From positions 24,180,001 to 24,244,000 of the forward strand of contig OU452201.1 in NCBI GenBank assembly GCA_911728435.2: a DNA stretch of 64,000 nt, given 5' to 3'. The translations under genes and the position numbers were made by a program. This document shows, piece after piece, positions 1-11,100 of the stretch. The notes under the pieces were generated by a model. It was not told where the DNA came from and did no database searches. It saw only the letters and a program-made list of their open reading frames with translations. Numbering within the stretch: the first letter of the stretch is position 1; the number at the start of each line of letters is the position of its first letter. Origin of the DNA: Apoderus coryli (taxonomy: Eukaryota > Arthropoda > Insecta > Coleoptera > Attelabidae).

Positions 1-171
1 CATGTCCTATGTCCTACTGAGAGAAACTGGGCGTTTTCCTACTACGAGAATTATCAGCAATTTCACTCATCTGTTTGGACAGAAATTCATTTTACAAATT
101 TTATTGACAGTTAACTGAGAAATTAACCTCAAAATATTTTTGACAATGCTGTTATTCAAGGGAGTGAGGTG

Positions 172-307
172 CCGGGGTGGATGGCTAGTGGCTAAGCGCG
201 CTAGACTTCAGCAGACTGTCCTGGTATGTAGTTGGTTCAAACATCGGAACCGCTGCATGTAGCTGCTCACCCGAATAAAAATAATAATAATAATAAAAAA
301 AAAAGGA
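172..307 (+). mobile_element. tRNA-derived SINE, short copy
   Basis: The body has a tRNA-like pol III promoter: an A-box-like TGGCTAGTGG near 182 and a B-box-like GGTTCAAAC near 233. It ends in an (AAT)n plus A-rich tail at about 277-304. The nonamer AGTGAGGTG occurs at 163-171 and again at 308-316, as expected for a target-site duplication made by LINE-type retroposition. The B box departs from consensus, so this copy is probably not transcribed. I cannot name the family. Confidence 0.55.
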
Positions 308-316
308 AGTGAGGTG

Positions 317-810
317 AGCGGTAATTGATCAAGCCACATCAGCCTATCTAATCTGAGTTTGTGCGGGACAACGCCAATATTTTTAATCTAGTCGGTAGAA
401 AGCAGCGGGCGCGGAGTTCGAACCATTGGCCTTCTATACTATGGACCGGCCATATTGTTGCATTAATATATACCCGTGGGGTGCGACAAGGATAGTGCTA
501 GAGTGGTAAAAAGACATTTGTTTACTGTATAGCTAAACGAGATTTCCAAGTAGTTCCAACAATTTTTTTATAGTTAATTAATTTATTTTAAAAATGGTAA
601 AGTCCTGCAGTGGGGTAAATGTATACAAAAGTAGAAGAAAGATATCCAAATAAAATTTTATAAGTAAATAATTTATATATGGTTGAAATACTCATTCAAA
701 TGTAGCATAACCTTCAAGCCCTCATTTCTAAAAATAAAATGAAGAAGGCGTTTGGGGCGGGAGATGCCCACATGTTCAAGCGCGTGTCGACGTGATCATG
801 GTATTAATGC
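317..810. other. intergenic, nothing recognised
   Basis: AT-rich sequence with no long open frame, RNA gene or repeat that I can support. It lies between the SINE and the Harbinger-like composite. Confidence 0.4.
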
Positions 811-1135
811 CCGTTTGCACCACATACAGTTTAAGTAGAGAATAGTTAAGAGTCACCTAAATTTTAAGTATTCCTTAGAACGGAATTGATTGCACCGAAT
901 CATGAGTAGGTAGCACTTAGTTAAGTATCGGGTAAATTTGTCAACATAGCAAATTTAAGGTAGCCGACAATGAAGAAGAGTTTTTTGGTCGGGCAGTAGG
1001 TAATATTTTAACTTTTAACCTCTTCAGTTTTGTTTTCATAATAATTCATAATGTAAACATTAGTTTTGATTGTGAATGTGAACGAAAATTATTAAATACT
1101 AGAGTGAAATTGTGTCCGTCAATATAATAGAAACA

Positions 1136-1284
1136 AAATAATTTTGTGGCATAGCGGACAAAATGACTGGTTTTACCTACACAAGGGACTTTGTTTAGAC
1201 TGAGGCCCTGCTAAATTACATTACCCAAAGTCCCTTCTGTAGGAAAATACAGTCATTTTGTCCGCTATACCACAAAATTATTTT
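1136..1284. repeat. palindromic MITE
   Basis: Arms of about 57 bp (1137-1193 and 1226-1284) are near-perfect inverted repeats around a short centre. They share the core TGGCATAGCGGACAAAATGA. The single transcript would fold into a hairpin. It is nested inside the Harbinger-like composite. Confidence 0.75.
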
Positions 1285-1874
1285 CTTTTTATTATTAAAT
1301 ACATTTTTAATATAATACGATGGAAGTTAGTGATACATAAAGAAAGAGAAGACCTCCAAACTACACTTCCAACGAGAAAGAAGTTCCTCATCGATATTGT
1401 TGGATCATAATTGTGGCATCATTCAAATTAATAAAATTAACTTTTTGTTATTATTTTCCATTGTTAAATTTATCTATTGTTATTATTATATATTTGAAAT
1501 GTATTTATTACATGTACCTATATTGGTCTGTTTCTATTATAAGATTTAACTAGATGAGTGCTACTACTAACATATTTTGTGATTTATATTCAAAAATAGT
1601 TTTAGGTTATTATTTACCTGGGAACATAAGTAGAGTTGTTAGCTTATTTATTCTTTTGTGGATTAATAATTAATTAAATAAACTGTAAACGTGAAGCTGT
1701 TATGGTTTTAATACATAGGTATATACCTCTATTATTATTTTTTAATATCGACTATTTCCTCAGTACCTCTATATATATATATATAATAGGTATGTTAAGC
1801 ACAAAGACGCTTTTCGGTCTTTCCTACTAAAATATCTTCTTTTGAAAGCTGTCAGCTCATCAAATTCTAGTAAA

Positions 1875-2060
1875 AATGCTCAATTTGATCTAGGATAGAC
1901 CGAATCGTAGTCTTCGTCAGTCGAAATCTTTGAAAAAAATTTAAATTGTCCATATCTAAAAATAATTCGGCCTTTCATAAACCCTCCTTGGAAATCCATG
2001 TTCAATTAATTCGAAAACATCAAGATCCTCGTCAAATAATTCCATATTTTTAATTTTTTA
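1875..2060 (-). pseudogene. HARBI1-like nuclease 5' fragment, copy 1
   Basis: Read on the minus strand it encodes the N-terminal part of a Harbinger nuclease: an acidic start, then FELIEHGFPRRVYERPNYF, then a region ending RFRLTKTTIRSILDQIEH. A frame break after PNYF and a stop after the IEH motif end the frame. The full family protein is about 350-400 aa with a DDE domain that is absent here. Confidence 0.6.
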
Positions 2061-2756
2061 ATCGCCACACACAGTAAACAACCCAATAATGAAAAATATA
2101 AAAGCAATATTGAGGTTAGAATTCCATTTAAGAAGAGATTTCTCGAGTCAACTTATGCCCGTTGGCACCACATACAGTTTAAGTAGAGAATAGTTAAGGG
2201 TCACCTAAATTTTAAGAACGGAATTGATTGCACCGAATCATGCGTAGATAGCACTTAGTTAAGTATCGGGTAAATTTGTCAACATAGCAAATTTAAGGTA
2301 GCCGACAATGAAGAAGAGTTTTTTGGTCGGGCAGTAGGTAAGCATACGTTAATTTCCTTTTATACCGAGCCAATGGGAACGTTCGCCCTTGGGTCGTGTT
2401 TCCGTGGGTGGCCGTCGCGGATCGGTGGCGTGCATTTCGCTTTGTTTTTGCTGTTTGAATATTTTGGCGCCATAAGCTAGTGCTCTGAATAGTATAAACA
2501 ACTGAATCTGTTACTAGATAAAAAGCAAAAACAAACTCGTTTATAACAGCAATAATTTTTATTGCTACATATAAAATAATAATTTATAAGTATAGTTGCG
2601 AATAGTTGTTATGGTTTTAATTTATTGTTGTTGATACCCTAGCTCAATAATTTATACCTCTATATAATAGTAATAGGTATGTTAAGCACAAAGACCCTTT
2701 CTAGTCTTTATCTTCTAATGAAAGCTGTCATATCTCATCAAATTCTAGTAAAAATG

Positions 2757-2945
2757 CTCAATTTGGTCTAGGATAGGCCGAATCGTAGGCTTCGTCAGTC
2801 GAAATCTTTGAAAAAAACTTAAATTTTCCATATCTTAAAAATAATTCGGCCTTTCATACACCCTCCTTGGAAATCCATGTTCAATTAATTCGAAAACATC
2901 AAGATCATCATCCAATAATCCCATATTTTTAATCGCCACACAATG
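2757..2945 (-). pseudogene. HARBI1-like nuclease 5' fragment, copy 2
   Basis: Close copy of the fragment at 1875-2060. The minus-strand frame starts MGLLDDDLDVFELIEHGF, meets an in-frame TAA after ERPNYF, then resumes with RFRLTKPTIRPILDQIEH. It joins abruptly to sequence shared with another repeat (2343-2600 resembles 4023-4280), so the gene is internally deleted. Confidence 0.6.
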
Positions 2946-3405
2946 TAAACAACCCAATAATGAAACATATAAAAGCAATATTGAGGTTAGAATTCCATTT
3001 AAGAAGAGAATTTTCGAGTCTTAACTTAAGGAACACTTAGGCAAATTTAAAGTGACGTTTTAACGTGGTGCAATAAAAAATAGATGCTAAGCGACTCTTA
3101 GAACAAATCGTGACTTAAAATATTCTTCAACACTTCACTTAAGTGACACTTAGGCAAATTTAAAGTGACGTTTTAACGCGGTGCAATAAAAAATAGATGC
3201 TAAGCGCCTCTTAGAACAAATCGTGACTTAAACGGTATGTGGTGCAAACGGGCATAAAGTACCTGGTCGCGTGGATAGAGGTTGAATGTCATGTAGTTAT
3301 TGACTACATAGTCGTAGGTGCTGGCATCTGGCAGTCGATGAGAGTGGTTCGGATTCCACGCTAAACTGTAGGTCCAAACTCACTCAAATAAATTAACTAT
3401 CATAA

Positions 3406-3855
3406 GGGTTATCCGTTCGTAGTGATTGATCTGAACAAGTGAATGTGATTAAACTGAATGTGATTATACTGAACTGAATATTTGGCGAAACCAAAAGATC
3501 ATCTTTTTTGTGATTGTCTTTCACGTAACCTCGAAAACTTGTGAAAACAACCAAATCTGCTCTGAAAACTGGAAAATTATTTCTTCCATTATATTATTAT
3601 CCATGTTTTAAACTATTACAATTTATTGGTTTGATTCGAAATCATATTCCAATTATTATCTCTCAATATTCAATACTTTTAGAGATTAACTGTTAACGAA
3701 CTAACCGGTACCTAGAGGTTGATCAGTAAGCGGCAAGGGGGGTAGGAATTTTAATCAGTTTGGTAGAAGTGACCGATGTCGAAAGAATACGCACAATCGT
3801 GAATGAACTGACAATTTTCAGATTGTTCACTTAGTTCAGTACGAAAGAATAACCC
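3406..3855. mobile_element. MITE family A, intact copy 1 (about 450 bp)
   Basis: Terminal inverted repeats begin GGGTTATCCGTTCGT and end ACGAAAGAATAACCC. The whole 450-bp body recurs inverted at 62756-63204 and, split by an insertion, at 50221-53028. It has no open frame. Three copies within 64 kb show recent activity of the family. Confidence 0.8.
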
Positions 3856-3900
3856 TATAAATGGCTAAATTACCTTAGTTGTAGAGGCCAATAATGAAAA

Positions 3901-3922
3901 GAGAGAGAGAGAGAGAGAGAGA
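3901..3922. repeat. (GA)11 microsatellite
   Basis: Uninterrupted dinucleotide repeat read directly from the sequence. Confidence 0.9.
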
Positions 3923-4017
3923 AGGCTTAAACAGAACGTAGACTTTTACGCTCAGTTTTGTTTCTGTACTGCTGGCCCTTAGGCATTGAGGTGGGGGGAG
4001 ACGCTCTAACGTGGCCA

Positions 4018-5135
4018 AAAGCAGCATACGTTAATTTCCTTTTATACCGAGCCAATGGGAACGTTCGCCCTTGGAATGTGTTTCCGTGGGTGGCCGTCGC
4101 GGATCGGTGGCGTGCATTTCGCTTTGTTTTTGCTGTTTGAATATTTTGGCGCCATAAGCTAGTGCTCTGAATAATATAAACAACTAATTCTGTTACTAGA
4201 TAAAAAGCAAAAAGAAACTCGTTTATAACAGCAATTTTTATTGTTACATATAAAATAATAATTTATAAGTTATAGTTGCGAATACTTTTTTTTACCCACG
4301 AGCTCCACAGTAGTAGTAGATTATGCATGTCATACCAGAAGGAGTCTTCAATTGTAACAGAACTAATTCTAAAGGTTTTTATGCCTATGCTAAATAATTG
4401 ATAACAGAATGCCATTGTTTTATGTAAGGCTATACCAGCTTGTGTAAAAGTCGCAGTATGAAAGCGGGTGGTAGTATACACATTAACGGAACATGCCCTT
4501 CTAGAATTGTCTTACAAAATGGTATGTAATTCAAAAATCATTTATATCATTTCCAAGTCTTCATTGGTTATTTTTCATTACCTAAATTTATTAGGATCGA
4601 TTAGAGTTACCTTTATCGTGTTTGTTTGTTAATAAATATGGTTTTTTAGATTTCAAATTTTTGTATTATTTCCAGTCTTTTATTTTTGCTATTCGTTCTT
4701 TGATCCCAATATCCCAATTTTCGTTGACTTAATTCTAAACATAGTTCCCGGTTGATACAACATAAGCATTATTATAAATTAGTTTAAACAATATGAGCAA
4801 AGATTAATGTATATTAATCTTTGATATGAGTAAAGCGTATGTATCTACTTTTTAGTATTAGAGGAAGTACAGCTGAATTTCTTAATTCAAAATTTGCGTT
4901 TTGTATGATATTGCACATTATAATTTGTTAATTTACACTTACAACTAGGTATATTAGCGTTATAACTGACTCTTGTAACGGTGGCTATGATTACAATGCA
5001 TTCAGCTTTTGTGATTATTCTGCATATATTTATGATTATGCTGTATAAACCCGGCTTATAACAGCAGACGCGCGCACGATGATTCTCATTGGCTCGGTAT
5101 AAAAGGAAATTAACGTATGCTGCCAAAAGCGGGTG
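4018..5135. mobile_element. non-autonomous element with inverted ends
   Basis: The first about 40 bp (CAGCATACGTTAATTTCC followed by a TATACCGAGCCAATGG block) are repeated in inverse orientation at about 5092-5130. The left 250 bp also occurs as a fragment at 2343-2600 inside the Harbinger-like composite. I see no coding frame. The superfamily is unknown to me. Confidence 0.5.
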
Positions 5136-5268
5136 CAGGTACGCCATATTGGTATACGATATCTATCATTTGTCGTGCTTTCAAGTTTATAGTGTTATTT
5201 ACGAGTATTTTACAAGTTTACTTAAGTTTTTCGTGTTTTTTTGGACGGTTATTTGACAATATACTATA

Positions 5269-6066
5269 ATGGTGTCCTGTGCTGTGCGTAGTTGCAGTAG
5301 TAGAAGTGAAATTGACCAGAAAATATCCGGAATAACGTTTGATAGGTATGTACCAAATATTGTAAACATTGTACATGGACGTATTTAGGGTTTTTTTAGG
5401 CGAACTTATTAAAACACATTATTATAGGAGTCTGGTAGCATTCTCTTTCTGCACTGAACAATTGATACGTGCATTGTAGTTTATTTTTTTTTTACAAATT
5501 CTTTTACTTGATTTCTACTCTCAAACTCTCTACTTTTTCATCACTTTCTAGCAAAAAAGACCCCTAAATGTGTGTTAAAAACATATTCTGGTTTTTAGAT
5601 TTCCTAAAGATCCTGCTCGTAGACATATCTGGACAGAATATGTGTCTCGAATTAATTGGATACCAACGAGAAATGTACACAAATATAATTTATCCAGATC
5701 ATGATTATCTTCCTGGACCATTTTCTGAATTTTCGAAATTCATTATTGTTTATATTGCTGGATTTGTTGTTTTTAGTTTAAAGAAGCAAATTATTTGCAG
5801 AGAATGTCGAGATGCATTAATAAATGTTATTCTTTTATTAAAATGAAGGCAAAAAAAGGATTTACAAATTCCTTCAAAAGATGTTTTAAAGGAATTTGTA
5901 AATAGTAATATTTTTCCTAATTTAGTTGTGCACGGTTTTGATCAAATCAGTGTTTGATAACCATATACATTTACTGATCAAATCTATTGCGACTAAATAT
6001 GTTAATACCAGGATGTATTATTTAAGTAAAAATAAAGTGGATAAGCATAGTGCAACATTTAAATAA
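5269..6066 (+). pseudogene. P-element-like THAP transposase relic
   Basis: An ATG at 5269 opens a short exon encoding MVSCAVRSCSSRSE and ending TFDR before a GTATGT donor; this is the start of a C2CH THAP zinc finger. Further on (about 5620-5820) one frame reads EFSKFIIVYIAGFVVFSLKK then CRECRDALI, the pattern of the C-terminal part of P-type transposases, and another frame near 5870-6060 continues it with stops. The catalytic centre between them is missing. The same 17-bp block (CGCCATATTGGTATACG) flanks the relic at about 5142 and 6271 in direct orientation. Confidence 0.55.
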
Positions 6067-7041
6067 AATTGTTTTGTTTTAGGGGTATTAATATATAATT
6101 TATAAAGTACTAACGTCTTTTATTCCTGTATTTAGGTATCAAATATCAATAATTACCTATATTTAAGTATTTTGTACACTGCTTAACATTTCAAAATAAA
6201 GTATAAACCCAAGCTGCAAATTAAAAAGCAAAAACGTCAACAAAAATAGTTAATGCGGCTCTGGAGAATCCGCCATATTGGTATACGATTACGCCCCACC
6301 CAATGCACCCGTTTGTGTACAATGTAAAATAATGCTTATAGCGACTCCTTATATCTCAATGCCCTTAGGGGACTATTATATAATATATAATTATAATTAC
6401 TATTATAAAACTATTTTGACAGATAACTAAAAGTTAACTTGTGGAATGACGCCACATTTTGTAGTTGGGCAATTTCCTATAAGCTGACATTAAACTGTCC
6501 CGTTTCTTTTTTAATTCTTTTATCGACACATGCTCCACGGAGTTATCTTTTGTGTACAAATCCGATTCCACGCATCCCATTGGTCGTTCCTGTTTTTGTG
6601 ATTTGCACTTTTTGTGTCCCAAATTTTGCCATCTCAATACGAGCCACTTCGGACTACCACGAGTTCGCTCGAGTCGCGCCACCGCGGGCGTTTGAAGTTT
6701 ACCGACTCGAGAGGGATACCACAGGCCGGCTCAGTTATGCACGAGCCAATTCGAACGACACCCTTCCCACGGCCTGTTGGCGCGAGCTGGTGCAGCGCGA
6801 CCCGAGATATTACGCGCCGTGGCAAGCGAGCATTAGAAGGTGGTTTTTGACAGTTCTTCTGTTTTCTGTCAATAATTTAGCATATGCTTAGACAAGGAAA
6901 GATCCTAATCTAAGAGCATATGATTAAGATTAACCTCAATTTTGATTGGTGCTTTTTTTGCAATAATGCTAGCAAATGATAGGTATCCACGTTATTTTTG
7001 CTGTGAATATTGTTGTACGCCCTCGGCGACAAAGGATATTT
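6067..7041. other. intergenic with a GC-rich patch
   Basis: Mostly AT-rich, but about 6620-6840 is clearly GC-rich for this genome and keeps three overlapping frames open without resembling a protein I know. It could be a fragment of a foreign repeat. Nothing else is recognisable. Confidence 0.4.
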
Positions 7042-7395
7042 GGTCTAGGATAGGCCGAATCGTAGGCTTCGTCAGTCGAAATCTTTGAAAAAAGTTAAAT
7101 TGTCCATAGGTATCGTAAAAATAATTTGGCCTTTCATTGGAAATCCATGTTCAATTAATTCGGAAACATCAACATCTTCCAAGAATTCCAAATTTTTAAT
7201 CGCCACACAAAACAAAGTAAATAACCCAATAATGAAAAATATAAAAGCAATATTGAGGTTAGAATTCCATTTAAGAAGATAATCTTCAACCCTTAAACTT
7301 AACTTATATAAGTGACGTTTCAACGCGATGCAATAAAAAATAGATGCTGTTCTTAGAACAAATCGTTCCTTAAACTGTGTGTGGTGCAAACGGGC
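7042..7395 (-). mobile_element. Harbinger-like element, truncated right end
   Basis: Third copy of the HARBI1-fragment region. The minus strand keeps the ELIEHGFP motif and the subterminal block, and the copy ends in the family terminus GTGGTGCAAACGGGCA at 7380-7395 followed by TTA. The left terminus is missing. Confidence 0.6.
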
Positions 7396-7396
7396 A

Positions 7397-7986
7397 TTAC
7401 TCATTTGGATTCTACATAAAATTCCAGTTGTATTTACAGCTTTATGTCAAAATTGACGTTTTATGACAAAAAAATCCCCTATTTTTCACATAAAGCTTTC
7501 TTTGATAAGTTTTTATAGACTTTTCCATAAATACTGGGTAATCAAATTGAATATCAAGTTAAAAACAGTCGAAAGTCATTTTTTTCAAATACGAGTAGAA
7601 CACGTACCTATGATTTTATACGTTTATCGTATTTAGCAGCATCTATCCTCATTTCTCATGTTTAGAAAACAAATTTTCAAATAAATATTAAAAATTAACA
7701 ATTAAACTGAATAACAAACTACTACCTAATGATAAAACTCAAGTGATGTTCTGATTCTAGCTATTAAATCGTCGTTTAAATTAAATGGTGTTGAATAGAC
7801 TTTTTGTTTAGACACCTCAAACATAAAAATTTACAAACCCAATGTCAATAAAACAAATATGTAAGTATACTTATTTATTTATTATTAAGTAATAACAAAG
7901 TATCTATTTTACTGTCACTTATTTAAAAAAAAATCTTAATAATAAAAATGAAATACTCTTACAACATTTAGGTACCTAGTCTAATA
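7397..7986. other. intergenic, downstream of mesh
   Basis: AT-rich, no feature recognised. Any 3' untranslated sequence of the longer mesh transcript that extends past the signal at 7987 would lie here. Confidence 0.4.
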
Positions 7987-7992
7987 TTTATT
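7987..7992 (-). terminator. mesh: candidate polyadenylation signal of mesh isoform B
   Basis: AATAAA on the minus strand, ten bases after the stop codon of exon 14B. It is well formed but very close to the stop, so a more distal signal may also be used. Confidence 0.4.
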
Positions 7993-8001
7993 TGTACTTA
8001 A

Positions 8002-8188
8002 TTAAACATCGCTATTGATTCTTGGCTTTTCTAAACTATCAGTATTTTGGTTTCTGTTGTTCGGACTAGCAGGAACGTTCGTACTAATCGCGCTGCTCGG
8101 CACTTGGCTGGTAACCATGCTGTCCTCATCATCTGAGTTGTAGTTTTCAGCTGCTGTCAGCTTTTTCGCTGCAATTTCTTCAGCCCTT
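8002..8188 (-). CDS. mesh: mesh exon 14B: end of cytoplasmic tail B
   Basis: Starts after an AG acceptor, in phase with 13B (the AG of 13B plus A gives Arg), and ends in TAA. It encodes a 62-residue hydrophilic tail rich in Ser/Asn/Asp. The last residues are INSDV, and tail A ends ITDV. Both isoforms therefore finish in a Val-terminated motif that resembles a PDZ ligand; that function is an inference. Confidence 0.85.
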
Positions 8189-11100
8189 CTAGATATATAA
8201 TAACAGAAATTCTCATATTAGAAATTTTTTTTAAACATAACATAGCTATTTCAGATCCGTATCTGAGTTAGGCTTTGGAGGTTGTTCTAACAGATTACAC
8301 CACCTAGGCGTTGGACGCCTGGTACATCCTCACAAGGAGGCCACAATGTCCAGGGGGGATGCTAATCAATCAAGGATGGCCATCGGATGGAATCCCGTAA
8401 GTTCGAAACGCTGTTGCACTCGCAAATCAAGTGCTGCAATGTGTCGACCTCAGGTGCAGAGAGGTGAGTCACACAAATCTCAATTCATGGAGATGTTTTC
8501 TTAGTATTCCGTCACAATTCCCATGGTTAAAAAACCGGGACTTCCGGTCATTGCCAGATATTTCTTTGCAGCATACTCGCTTAGAATCTTCCACGATAAC
8601 TCCCAAATGCTTTAACCAATTGAGCTTTTGGTATATGAGTTTGAGGCAGTCCTAGGATGAAGCCATTAGAATTTGGTTGAAATCGCTTAAGCTCTGTGAT
8701 AGGGGTGGACACAACCGCTAAATTTTCATATATCAGTAGGGGTCGAGTGATACATCATTTTAAAGCATTTTTTATCTGCTTTACAGCGATATGTCACTTT
8801 TGATATTTGCTCCCTAAATTCTCGAGAAAATTGCGATTTTCAGACGGTCGGGTCGCCACAATTTCGACCTTTATTCACCATCCGTTTAAAAATAACCATA
8901 ACTAATATATAATATATATAAATTACCTTTTTTGTTCCAGATAGTTTTTTTCCTGGAGTTCATCGTCCTCGCGCTCTTGTTGTTTCTTTCTTAAGAACCG
9001 ATATGCTAAATATACAAATAATAACACCAACGGTATCATTATTGCCATGACAATACCGGATGCTATTCCTGCTTGACGTTGGGAATACTCCTGTTGGCCT
9101 GTAAGTTTTAATGAACGTACATAGGGAGAGGCAAATCTTTATTTGTATCTCCTGGTAAGTATGTGTGAATATATACAACCAGAAGAAAAGGTGAAAAATA
9201 ACCCGAAGTGTGTCCACACAATTTTGATTGGAATTTTATTTTGATTAATGGATGTGTCTTTCAGTGCTGGCTCATCTTGATCGAGAAAAGTATTAACAAC
9301 TTGAATGGAGAGGAGACTTCAAATTTAAAGAAATAGACATTACAGAACTAAAGTACCGAATAGTGTTAAGACCTAGGACAAAGAAAATGGTTTAATTTTA
9401 TTTATTCTAACTTGACTCTTGTGATTAACAATAATATTAACTAATAATAATTTTAAATGCAACTTAAAATAAACCATTTTCTTACATTTTAACATTTCGA
9501 GGCATTACTTCTTACTTTTCTCTATGGTTATATATTTGATTATATTTTAATATCATTCACATCAAATGATGTAGGTACCTACTGGGTGATCATTTATATA
9601 CGCACACCCCCTTTAACTTTGTTGTTTCACCCTGTAGAAGAAAATGTTAAATACAAAAGGGCCTAATGTAAAGTATTTACAGCATATATAACACTGCTGC
9701 ATCAGGTTATGGGCCTAGTACGCTTCCACTACGCACCAAGAATTGTTATTTTCAAAATTTATATTTGTTGATAAACATAATGATTCTCTTGTATTAGAAT
9801 TCAAAATTTTAGATCTGCATTCTTTTCGAAAACCGAAACGAATGCAGCGTGTACATTTTGGCTTTGCTTCATATGAATTTTTATTTTTGTGTTGGAATAT
9901 GGAATCACCCAATACACTCACGTCACAATGTCATGTAAACAATACATAATAATAGTATTGTCAAATTAATTAATATATTGTCAGTTAGTTGTAATATAGT
10001 TTTCGTTAATAAAAGTTCCCTGTATATTATATTTTATTATTAAAGATTCTTTTCTCTCGATTCCAAAAAAATCATATTTGATGAGTCTATCTTAAACAGT
10101 CTAATAAGATTTCGCAATAAACAAAGCTTTTTTCAAAAATTAAATGTATATTTTAAACAAAATAAAACTAAAAAGAGTGTGCCATGATGATGTAAAAAAC
10201 ATAGCAATGTAAAAAGTCAAATAGAAATGTCAGTTAAAATTACTAATATCTGTCATTTTGTAAATACTCGTATTATATGTAAAGATTGTTTATTTAAAAA
10301 TGATTTTTACAAATGAAGAACGGCAAAATGTTGTTATTCTATGCAAAAAATAATTATAACGCGTCCTCTACAGTACTGGAGTATAGACAACAATATCCAG
10401 AAAGACAGTATCCGTCTAGAGCGACAATTACACCTCTGTACAGAAAATTTAGGAAAACCTCAAGTGTGAAAAGAAAAAGGCGAACAGTTCCTGCAAACGA
10501 AGAAACGGATTTAAACATTTTGCTTCATTTTGAAGAAAACCCGTGAACATCGATTCGTAAAGTATCTCAAACTTTACGACAAAGAGGCTTCCAAAATAGA
10601 TGCTCTTTGTTAGAGTCTTTGTTAGAGGAGCGCGATTTCAATGAAGACAGACGTTAGGGGACGGCATAGTAGGGCGATATATTTTTGAACGCACATTAGG
10701 TAACTGGAGAAACTTATCTGATCGATTTTTTAGAAAATTTGGTATTGAATCAGTTACAAGATCTTATATTCCTTCAAGACTGAGGACTTTCTCATAACCC
10801 CAGGGGTGCTCAAGACTTTTTCAACAATAACTTTAGAGAATGTATCGGCAAGTTTGGTGTTATTCGATGGCCACCAAGCAGTTATGATTTAACGCCTCTG
10901 CATATATTTTTATGCCAATATTAAAGATGTATTTATTGGACATTCAAAACAGAGAGCAGATGAGAGAGTTGGTTGAATTAGAAATGAGTGGCTTAGTTGG
11001 AAATTTTCTCGAATTTTTAATAAACACTATTAACGACTTGAGGAGTAGATTCGAAAAAATGCATTGAAGTAAACGGAGACAGACTCGAACATCTTTTCTG

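Larger units (their letters stand above)
811..3253 (-). mobile_element. PIF/Harbinger-like element with internal tandem duplication
   Basis: The left end reads TGCCCGTTTGCACCAC and the right end is its inverse (GTGGTGCAAACGGGCA). Each is bordered by TAA, the three-base target duplication typical of Harbinger elements. A second left-type terminus at 2148 followed by about 190 bp of nearly identical subterminal sequence shows that the left half is duplicated inside the element (811-1010 matches 2148-2340). Two fragments of a HARBI1-like nuclease gene lie on the minus strand, each cut off after about 60 codons. No DDE nuclease core is present, so the element is non-autonomous. Confidence 0.65.

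Noticed and set aside
341..440. tRNA gene near the GAGTTCGAACC sequence
   Set aside because: A B-box-like string is present but no acceptor, D or anticodon stems can be drawn.
6439..6891. 150-codon open frame on the plus strand
   Set aside because: Overlaps two other open frames in the same GC-rich patch; composition explains it and no domain is visible.
2148..7395. One large Harbinger element from 2148 to 7395 with TTA borders
   Set aside because: It would overlap the 811-3253 element, whose TAA borders and complete ends fit better.
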